Below are positions 32,691 through 43,100 of a stretch of DNA of 64,000 nt, piece by piece. A program made the translations under genes and the position numbers. The notes beneath the pieces were generated by a model. The model saw only the letters and a list, made by a program, of their open reading frames with translations, ran no database searches and was not told the origin of the DNA. How positions within the stretch are numbered: position 1 is the first letter of the stretch; each line of letters begins with the position of its first letter. The DNA is taken from contig CH002954.1 of assembly GCA_000149265.1 (NCBI GenBank), forward strand, positions 440,853 to 504,852. Direction: 5' to 3'. This stretch comes from Ciona savignyi (lineage: Eukaryota; Chordata; Ascidiacea; Phlebobranchia; Cionidae).

Positions 32691-33029
32691 TTTATTTAAT
32701 TGAATTATTTGATCAGTTTTTTGGACTTTGAAACGTTTATTACGAGTGCAGCAATAACCAATGTTACAACCAGGTTATAGCAGACATTTATTTTGTTCAA
32801 ACAGGTAGACTTGAAATAACCTGAGTAATTACTAAAAAGACCGCATTCAAGTTTTTTGTTATGATTTTTATGCTTATTACCGTGAATTGAAAAAAGTTTT
32901 TTTTTTACAGTTTTTTTTATTGGCGCTATATTATTACCACAAAAAAGTATATTGGAAAGCAAAACAATGAAAAAAGAATAGCACCAAAGAGATTAAATAG
33001 AGCTCCACTTTTTAAAATGGAGGTTTGTC

Positions 33030-36000
33030 TTATTGTTTTTTTTTGGCTATTATAAATTCGGATATACGTACGTATTCAATGTCTTGTATAAATAAGCTTA
33101 GTAATGGTTTATCTTCTGTTATTCTGCATTTATAAATATAAAATCAGGCACACAAAAGCATACAGTTTAAAAGATCAAGGTTGTCCACACCAAAAAAGCA
33201 ATTTTGCGGGGATAACCTCAGGGGCTTTCGTAATTTCACACATATCCAGTTTTCAACTTCAGTCCAAAACGACATCACAGCGGAACAAAAGTAAAATACA
33301 TGGGAAGGGTTTCAGGTTCGCTTTTGCAAAAGGTACACTAGCTTGAGTCTTTTATTCCCAATTTAACTAAAAGACTATTTGTTACAATACCGTGATTGTG
33401 AAGTTTTATTTGGAATGATCGTAATTTTGTTTCTAGCGTGCATTTATATATGTTTGTGTAAGCTTTTTCCAAGTTAATCGAGAGCCCAAGAAACGCTACT
33501 CCATTTCTGTTGTTGCTTAATAGCGCCATCGTGTGTGACCGATAATATTCTGTAGTAGAATGCATTTGTAGTTTTGAATTCTAATAACTGGATTCGTAAG
33601 TCCGCACTGATGTTTGGCCACTTTATTGTATTTGAGTTTAAAAGTTCTGCTCGGTCCCAAGTCTCCGGAATGGAACGTATCAATTTGTTGTATTGTTTGT
33701 AGTCTACCATATTTTCTCTCATAGAAAAAACGTTGACTAGATCACCATAGCTGCGGTAGGCATTAGAGTTGTTAATTAACTGGGAATAACTAAAGATGCC
33801 GGATTGTACAAATTCTTCGATGAAAAAAGTGCGGGCTTTAGTTTTGACCTTGCGGTTTAGCCATAGATAGTGCGGGTCTTCTATTTTCGGCCCAAGGACC
33901 CCTACGAGTCGTCCACCACAGGGCGTCTAATATTAAGTATTGTGTTGCAAAGAGAGCGTATATGGAATAAGTCGACGGAGGTATCTCGAAGGTTCGAGTG
34001 TACAAAGCAGCTAGAGTCGCTTGTCCAAAATAAAGGTTTTCTATTTTCTTCCAGGGGGCGTGGTATTCATCATCTAGCAGTCTGTTGCACCATTTTGCCT
34101 GCAAAGCTAAAATATATGCTTCCAGGTCAATCATGGCAGCCCCACCGTTGTTTAAGGGGCTATATAGAGTGCTTCTTTTGATTCGCTCCCACTTGGAGCC
34201 CCACACAAATTTAAAAAGTATTGAATTTAGTGATGAAATTAAAGATTTCGGAAGTAAAACTGGTAGGACGCTAACTTTGTAAGTAAGAAGTGGTATTAAC
34301 AGGGCTTTAACAATGGTTATTTTTCCAATCAGAGTTAATGTGCGCCCAGACCATATCTTTAAAAGAGCTTCAATTTTTTTAAGTGGTGACGCAAGATTAA
34401 GGTCTAAAATACGTTGTGCGTTTCCAGTAAAAGGGATTTCTACGCCTAGATACTTTATTTGGTTTGCAGGCCATTTTAAACCATCACCGGAATATGGCTT
34501 ATGCGTGCATCCTTTTTTGCCTCCCGCATAAAACGCTAATTACTTTTGCAAATTCAAGACGCAGCCGGACAATTTCCCAAGACGCAGCCGGACAAAAGTT
34601 ATTCAGTATTTGAAAAACGGTTTTGAAGCTATGGTATTCACCGTCAGTAAATATAACCGTGTCATCCGCTAAAAGTGAAACTTTTATTTAGCTGTTTAAA
34701 ATTTTGATACCGTTAAAATCGGCATTTCGAAGTTCTGAAGCAAGCGTTTCTATTGCCAGGACAAATAGTGTCGGTGAAAGAGGGGAATNNNNNNNNNNNN
34801 NNNNNNNNNNNNNNNNNNNNNNNNNNNNNNNNNNNNNNNNNNNNNNNNNNNNNNNNNNNNNNNNNNNNNNNNNNNNNNNNNNNNNNNNAGTTACAGCGCA
34901 TTTTGGATTTTGATAGAAGATATTGATCCATTTTTGTATATATTCTCCAAATCCCCATTTTTTCAAACATTCTTCTACGAAAATCCAATCTAATGTGTCG
35001 AATGCTTTGTAAAAGTCAACACTTATAATGGCGGCGGGTATGTTCTCTTCCTTGCAGTAGTCCATTGCGTTAAATAATAGTCTGATGTTTTCGCCAATAT
35101 ACCGACCTTTGATAAAACCATTTTGATCTGGGTGGACAGATAGTTCTTAATTCGATTGTTAATAACTTTTGAGAGTATTTTGTAATCAACATTCAAGAGG
35201 GTGATTGGGCGGTAGTTTGTTGCAAGTAAGGGATCTTTATCTTTATCGCCCTTAGGAATAAGGGTTATTATACCTTATTTCTGGGTATCAGATAAAGTTA
35301 ACTCTCTTTCAGTATAGCGAAGCGCGTCAATTATAAAGGTTTTCACGTCGGGCCAAAAGGTTTTATAGAACTCGGCGGGAAAGCCGTCACTGCCTGGTGA
35401 TTTGTTATTGGGCATCGTTTTTAACGCGTTGTAGCACTCTTGTTCTGTAGTTGGCTGGTCTATGCTGTTGGATTCGTCGGTGTCGAGCTGTGGTAACGTT
35501 AGCTTATTCAAATAATTTGTGATGTTCTGTCGCTCAATTGTTGAACTTGTATCATCGTATAGACTTTCATAAAACATCCCCAGTTCTCCAATAATATCTT
35601 TCTGATGCGTTAGAATGGTGCTATTTTCTGTTTTGAGTCGGAATATTGCTTTTTTGTTTGCGTTGCGTTTCTCAAGGTTTAGAAAGTATTTTGTGCATTT
35701 TTCTCCGTTTTCTGCCCACATTGCTCTACTTCTTATTGTCGCTCCCCTCGATCGGTTTTCAACGAGATCATCGAGCTCTTTGCGCAAGCTTTTTATTCGC
35801 TCGCGGAGGTGTTGAGATGGGTTATTAAGTAGGGAAATATCAAGTTCGGTTTTGGAAATTTCTTTCTCCAATGAAGTTTGTCTCTATTGCGCTATTTTCC
35901 GTTTGTCGGAGCATATTTTTATAAACTCTCCTCGAAAAACACATTTTAAGGTGTCCCATCGTACATGGGCGTTTACATGACCTGGAGGATTAGTTTGGGC

Positions 36001-36418
36001 AAAGTCTTTAATTGCTGCCTTAATTTTAGAAATACAGCTCGCATCGTCCAATGAGGAGACATTAAGCTTCCAAGTACCTTTTCCAGGATTGTTAGAAAAC
36101 AGACCAAGGGTCATAGTTACAATTTCGTGGTCTGATTTGACGCTAGGTACTATGTCACATTCATTAACTTTCGGGGTAACGCGTCTCGACGTCAGAAAAA
36201 AATCAATACGGCTCGTTGAGTAGGGATTTAGTTGAAAACGTGTATATTTCCTTGTGTTACGATTTTTATCCGAAAAATATCTTCCAGTCCAAAAGTTACC
36301 CATATACGCGGTTATCTTGTACTTTGATTTTGTGTTTCTATCGACGGAACGTTGATGCCGGTCCAGATTTGGGTTTAAGATTAAGTTAAAGTCACCTCCA
36401 TGAATTGAAGAAGTAACG
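33030..36418 (-). mobile_element. L1-type LINE, 5'-truncated and decayed
   Basis: Read on the minus strand, it starts inside the apurinic-type endonuclease (GGDFNLILNP, then SRIDFFLTSRR and VKSDHEIV at 36418-36100). It continues through the linker into the reverse transcriptase (NNKSPGSDGFPAEFYKTFW near 35400; VDFYKAFDTLDW near 35000; SPLSP after the gap; a FADD motif near 34665). It ends with the L1-clade C-terminus (a CxxxxETL..HVFYFC...FW region near 33300, then FIYK-like and EFIIAKK just before the stop). Order and motifs place it in the L1/Tx1 group. The reading frame breaks several times, for example near 35275, 33838 and 33150, so it is not a working copy even apart from the 100-base N gap. 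The 5' edge abuts a SINE-A copy. No poly(A) tail is obvious. Confidence 0.9.
34789..34888. other. Assembly gap of 100 N
   Basis: Exactly 100 N bases lie within the reverse transcriptase part of the LINE, between the regions encoding KCAVT and SPLSPTLF. A round 100 suggests a placeholder, so the true length is unknown. Confidence 0.99.
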
Positions 36419-36424
36419 GGCGGT

Positions 36425-36700
36425 AATACACGGGCAGCCAGATTACGTTCTCATGCTGATAATCGTTAAATTACCTAGCGCCCACTGTCGGGTTACAGGG
36501 GCATTTTCAGTCGGGTATTTATAAGATTAAAAGGTGTGCGGTCGTGTGGCCGAATGTGGCCGAATGGTAAAACAACCAAATTTAATTTGTACTGAGATAG
36601 CCAATTTTCACTTAGTGTGTTGCCCAAGGACACAGTTGATTAGCTAGTTTTAAATCTGCAACCATTCGACTTAAAGTCTACGTACTAACACCCCAAGCTG
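36425..36700 (-). repeat. SINE-A copy with a SINE-B-like internal segment
   Basis: Reverse-strand body (cgcccactgtcgggttacag) and head-side segments (gtgttgcccaaggacacagt, tgcaaccattcgacttaaag) flank a short tRNA-like piece (gcggtcgtgtggccgaatgt) in forward orientation near 36538. A nested or recombined copy is likely. Confidence 0.6.
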
Positions 36701-37150
36701 TCAAGTCATTTTTACATTCTGACTCGTGACAAAGTCAAGTCTTTGTAAGTTGGACTCGAATTTGTCTCGAGTCAAACCATTGCACGTCCTTTGCCATGTG
36801 GTCATAGAACGCCTTTTGCGAAGTAGATCGGGTAAAACAACAATATGTACATACACTACACCTTAATCACTTATCTTTAGATTAATTAGGTAATGAAGTT
36901 CTTATGTAAGATTAGAAGAAAAGTGATCCTTATGCGCCGTTCGATTGATTTATGCACTCGCAATTGGCAGATAAAATGACGACTCGATTGCACGATTAAG
37001 CATTAAAAATTCGTCGGTTGTATATGCTTTCAAGCAGATGGAAATCAATATTACTCGAGAGTATTTCATTTCAATGTAGTTTTCCAATTGCAATCGATGA
37101 TAGTCGCATTCGAGGATAACGACGTAACATATACTGCAAGCTCACTAACT

Positions 37151-40100
37151 ATGCTCGGGAAATACTTGATTGGAATTTTATGTCTCGTGCCAGAACTGTT
37201 GAAATGCGTAGCTGCTAAAAGATGCCCCTTCGTCTGCACGTAAGTTTTGTTTGTTACGCTATTGGTTTGATATTGCAAATGACAAGATAAAAATATAATT
37301 ACATTTTAAGTGGTTCCATGATGACAAGATTTAAACAAATTATCAAAGGCACGTGGTAAATGTTTTCATATCCCAGTGATTCAATGGGTGAACAAAACTT
37401 TGTCGCTTCGTCGGATTTAGCACACTGAAATAGTACGGTAACCCGACGGTACACAATATATAGGTAATCTGACTACTACGGTGCTATAACGCCCCTGTAT
37501 TTCCGTATTTTATAACATATTCGTATCTTAATACCATTCTGTACTATTTACCTTCAAACCATAAATGTGTTCACTAAGATTGGTGCATTCTTACACAAGA
37601 TCTTAATGTGGATAGTTGATATTGGGTTTAGTTGGTTCAGTTGATTTACACGCGTTATGGGAATCGTTCAATGTTGATATTAGCAGTGCTTATCTAACGT
37701 ATTACTTGACATGCCAGGTACGCACTTTTTTATCAACACATTTAGAAAAGGAACTTCGTGTAGATATTTTTAAAAGGAGCGTGTGTACCATTTAAAAACG
37801 AGCGTACAGACGACGGTTTTAAAAAAATGGCCATGCTATTATAAACTATGAGTGAGAAATCAGCTAATACGTTGTTATGGATGGCACCGGCAGGAATATG
37901 CCATAGTAGCACATGTGGTAACTAGACTCATTTGCACTGCTTTATTTTACGTTGCCATCGGGTCGACCGGATGAGATCCTAAGCACTTAGCTTGCTCTCA
38001 TTGTAGGGTTTATAGACTAAAGAATCGAATTAATTTCTTGCATGATCGACATACCTTTTGTCCTTACTTTTCGTTGCGTTCATTTTAAAACCATTATTAA
38101 TCAATAGAGAATACTTATGCAAACAAATTAGATGCTGTCACCCAAACCTAACTTTAATCAATTTTCGGGAAATTTCCAGAAACCGAAGGGTTGCTTTGTT
38201 TGGTTTGCCTTTGATGTAATCTCTTTGATCTTGCGGCAAATTAGCGCGACGCGACAAAGTTTTTAAGTAATGTGTATTAAATATGCTTTGGAAAAGGCCA
38301 TGGTTTGGCTAGTTACATCCTTCGGAAAAACCGAACCATCTTTTAAAATCCGAAGTGATAATAACAAACCGCTAGTTGTGTTAAACTACAGCAATATGCT
38401 GCTTATGCGGAACGCGGTTGCATTGGTTGATTAGGTAGCTTGATGACCCATAGTTTCTGCTTGTAAAACTCGAATATATACCATCTGTGATTTTAAACAG
38501 TTAATCACCGACCACAAACATATAGCTGTAAAAATTGTTTTTTTAAAGAGTATTGGTTAACAGGTTGCTGACACTCCATATTTAAATATTAAATTTTCTT
38601 CAGTTCAAAGCCCAATTATTTAAAGGCTTATCCCTTTCTCACTGTTTACGTTCAATAAATGATTAATTAATTCCAAAACAATTGTAATTCCCCAAGCGTT
38701 TTGCACGTCCGTCTGTAACTGTCTGGCCAAATAGCTCAAGCCATATAGAGTTCAGCCGTAGGGCTAAGTGATCGAAACCAACTACTGAAAAAGTCTGTTT
38801 TGTTTCTGAGGAGACATAAAGTGAGTCGACATGGTGTGAACCTAATAGAGTAATCGGCAAATTAGGAAATGTATCAATCAAGTACAACACACAGCTCCGA
38901 ATGTTTTAATAATCCCGGCACTAAATCAGTTTACCATCTAGAAAGACGAAATAAGTTGTTAATATCTTATGAAACGCCTTGTATTAGTTTTAGGTATTTT
39001 ATGTCTAAAATATAATCGCCTCCTAGTGTATTGATAAGTACACAAAATATATGAAAAAAACAGATTACTTTAAAGACCTGTTATCTTAGTTAACCGATCT
39101 ATGCTGCTGCAACGTCCGTTTAAACAACAGTTTTTGGGATAAAACCCGACCGGAAAAATGTATTTAAGAGAAAGAGTTGATGTTATTATTGATATAAACT
39201 AACACCATTCATACGCAGGTGCGTTACTCTGCGAGAAAAACTGCGAGTATATTGTCCCGGCAAAGGCTTGAAAATGCTACCAGCGAATGTCGATGGCCCA
39301 AATGTTGTCACACTCGACTTATCGTGGAACGGGCTGAAAGAGATACCTGTAAGAGAGTATTGAAAATGCATTTAGAGAAAAAAGATCTAAAATCATATAC
39401 CTTTAAGAATCTATCCTCTTTCGTCCACTTAGAAGATGTCAACCTGCAACATAACTCTATCAGGAAGTGCAACGCAGAATCGTTTCTTAATTTAACCAAG
39501 CTAAAGAGGTATAGTCTTTTTTTATTTCATTTTATTTCAGAGTTAACACACGGGCAATCGACAGATCACCTCGCGCCCACCGTCGGGTTATCGGATCTTT
39601 TGCAGTGTGTTGTATATGATAGACACGTTCCTTCAATTTGGTAGAACCCATTAATCCGATAGGTTCAGGAAATGTCCGTAAAGTGCCTTGTCCAGGGACA
39701 CAACCGACTAGCTAGCGACCAGTTTCGTACCTGCAACTTTTTTTCGATTGAAAGGCGACGCACTTAACCGCTAGACCAGTGTTTCCCAACCCGAGTCCGC
39801 GGTCTTAAATGAGTCCGTGGAAGGTTTAAATGAGTCCGCAAGCACATCAACAATTGGCAAAACTTTTATTTGTTTTCTGAAACTATAAATGCAGTAAGTT
39901 GATTTTCGTATGCACATAGTCCAGTTACGCTACAATTTTGACTTACGCTAATTAAAAATTGATGCACTTTGAGTCCGCAAAGAGTTTCGCTGGTAAGGAA
40001 ATAGTCCGCGACCAAAATAGATGGGAAACGCTGCGCTAGACCAACCAGTCGGAGTCTTATGATCTCATTGTGTAAAAAACGCCAAACTAATCACACCGTT

Positions 40101-43100
40101 GTAAGCTAGTAACTGTTTTCCAAACCCGCCCGTGAATTTGCGGTATTTCTAACGATAAAACATAGTGTTTCCAGTGATTGACTACCTACCTACATTCGAC
40201 CATCTTTTGTTTTGTAATTTCACCGGAGTTAGTTTTAAAAAGTTTTGTTGTTGGGGCAATTTATTTCGCTTGCCGAACCTTGCGTTGATCGCTATGGCAT
40301 TTTTTAATTGCTGCCTGCGTGTTAGGGTAGCTTATTAAAGCGCCTTGTTAAAGGGCACACATGAGCGAAAGGCGGTTGGTTTCGATTTACAAAGCTGGTA
40401 ATCTCACGCTTCACCGTCATAAGCGTGTAATAAGTTCGTATACGTAATATCACATAATTAAGAAAATGATTTTATTCCCCAGGATTGATCTGTCTTACAA
40501 TCAATTCACGACTTTACACATTCACTTCGCTAGCCTGGTCAATTTAAGAATCCTTCGTTTGGACAACAACAAAATCATGAAAATTCCAGCAAATTTTATC
40601 GAAGACTTTGCAAAATTATCAATTCTGACTTTGCACTCGAATCCATTAAAATGTTCGTGCGACTTTCGTGACCTGCTGTCAGCGATCCAGAAAACGCCAT
40701 ACTCACTTAATGCAAGCCACAAAAAAGTTTGCTGTACATCGAATTTACAATTTGTGAAGAAATGTTATGACAGAAAAAGTCGATTCTCCCAACGTTGCTC
40801 CTTGCCAGAAGTGTTTCTAGAAACTTCTACTAAATCTGTGTTTTCAAACTGGCCGAGCTGGTCGGTTGTGAAACACGATACGTCCACGAATAAGCTAAGC
40901 GAAGAATTTGTTCTAAATCCGGGGTTCAATATCGATAAGCAGCGGGATGAAACTTCTAGAATATTCTTAAATCTTCAGCAGACTTCTGCAAACACGATAA
41001 ACAAGACATTTTCTCTGCGAGTGGGAAAGCAAGTGCGGATTTCATGCCAAAGTGATGGACATGGTAGTAATTCCAGTGTTGCTCTAGGCGTTTACTTATG
41101 GGCGAAAACAGGTTGGTCAACACTGGTATAAATATTTGAATCTTAATAATCCTTTGTTCCTGTAGCATGGTCAAGTTAACCAAAGTTATCTCCGGACAAG
41201 TAATAAACGCAGATTTTTCCCACAAGTTATCTAAAAGTAACAGTGAATAAATCTTTCAATGTAAATTTCTCTCAAACGTTATCCCATGTTAACCGTGCAT
41301 AAATCTTTCAATTTCGATGTTCCTTAAAAATTACTTAACAATAACCGTGACTAAATCTTTTAAAGTGATTTTACCGCACTTGTTTTTGATGGTAACTGTG
41401 GATAAATTCTTTAATATGGATTTCCTTAACAAGTTATCCGACAAAAACCATGAATAATCCCAGAAAGTGGATTTCCTCACATGTTATCAGATAAATATTT
41501 TAATGTAGATTTTCAAACCTGATAGGATACAAACTACTTTTTTGTCACAGGACTTTCATTAGTCAGCTTAACGTTTAGTAAAGACGGGTCAGCTCTTCCG
41601 TTTATAATAGAGCATACGTGGGACCCAAAGACTCTAACCGTCATATGCGCCGCCGAAACGATAGCCGGGACCCGTTACAAAATACTGAATCTAAAATTTG
41701 GTACGTCTTCAATTTGTTAAAATCTATAAATTTAATTCTTGTTTAGACACGTATCGAACACAATTTATTGCCTTGGCTGTAAGCAACGATATATTGTGGT
41801 AAAGTCAAGTTTCACCGGGGAAAACTAGCATGACAGAGCGGGAAGAAGGGAAAGAGGGAAACTGCACACTAAAATGAAGATTATGACATTAGAGTTAGTT
41901 TTAAACATGGGGTTGTAGTTAAGGTTAGTTCTGGGGTTGAGATTAGTGTTAAGGGGAGGGTAAAAACTAGTTTCCGTAGTTCAAGTTTGCAGTTTTCCTT
42001 CTTCCTTCCATCCCGCTCTCCCTCCTTTTAGTGTTGTCCGTTTTACCGCCTAACTCGGTCGGAAGGCCGTTGTCCCGACCTCACAAAGGGTGCTGCTTTC
42101 AAACCCATCACTTAACATTTTTGGTTTTTGCGGCAAATACACGTTACAGTCTAAGCTGCATTTATTAAAGTGTATTTTTACCGGGCATTCTTAAAAACTT
42201 GGTTAGAACTGAAATTCACTTTTTGTGACAAATTTTGTGAAATCTTAATTTTCAATTTTTACCGACTGAAGTTTGTCCTTATATGGTCGTTATCATTATC
42301 GTTTATTAACTAAGTTTGTGCTTATCGACCGACCTTTTCCCAGAAACATTTTTGCCCGATGATGAAGGGGAGACGATATTTGATTTCCATGAATCAAAAC
42401 ATCACATGCGGCTGCAGCACACCACAAGCTTAGACGACCCACCATTGGTATGTATATATGCAACTTATACCTATATCTAAATATGACAAATAACTTAGAC
42501 CGCGTCCACACATATAACCATAGCAAAGCCAGGGTTTACACATAAGTTTAACCAAAGAATTGGTGTGGGTCTGCACATAACTTCTCAAGTGTTTGGTTCT
42601 TGTCAGCTTGCGAGTAAGCTTATAAAAAGCCATTACTAATCCCATATTGGGAGGTAATCGGGAAAACCAAGTGGGTTAACACACAGGCAGATTACCTCGC
42701 GCCCACCGTCGGGTTACCGGAGATATTGCAGTGTGTTGTGTGTGATTCACATTATCCTTCAATTTAGCAAAACACATTAATCCGCTGTATTCTGACATAG
42801 TCCGCTAAGTGCCTTGCCAAAAGACACAACCGACTAGCAAGCGACCAGTTTCGAACCTACAATCCTTCGGCTAAATGGACACGCACTAACCCACCAGCAG
42901 ATTAACCGGTCGGACTTCTTATGACGACCGGTAGTGTTATGGGCTAAAGGCCTCAGCGTTTTTCCAACCACGAGAATAAGTGTGACTATTCGACCTTATT
43001 TAGACTAGCGATCCCTCTTTTCCATTCGCATAGAAAAGCGGTTTTAAAGATATAAACATAACCCTCAGATCATATTAAGCATTTCAAAAATTACCCTTTA

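Larger units (their letters stand above)
25380..33029. other. Intergenic, repeat-rich; no confirmed gene
   Basis: Between the MS4A-like gene and the LINE lie the hAT element 26208-27037, the foldback element 27378-27673, SINE-A copies (28634, 30373, 32390), SINE-B (25954), repeat D (29125) and a minisatellite (31365). The only exon-like segment is 27845-27946, listed separately. 26087-26120 is a short (CG/TG)n tract. Confidence 0.55.

Noticed and set aside
38640-38730. CTSVCNC-like segment resembling an LRR-NT cysteine pattern
   Set aside because: The true LRR-NT joins 37151-37239 to 39219 in phase with a signal peptide; this segment has a nearby stop and no donor.
39349-39375. 27-base intron ending at TTTAG in the LRR-Ig gene
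   Set aside because: Its length is a multiple of three, so it does not restore the reading frame; the 29-base version does.
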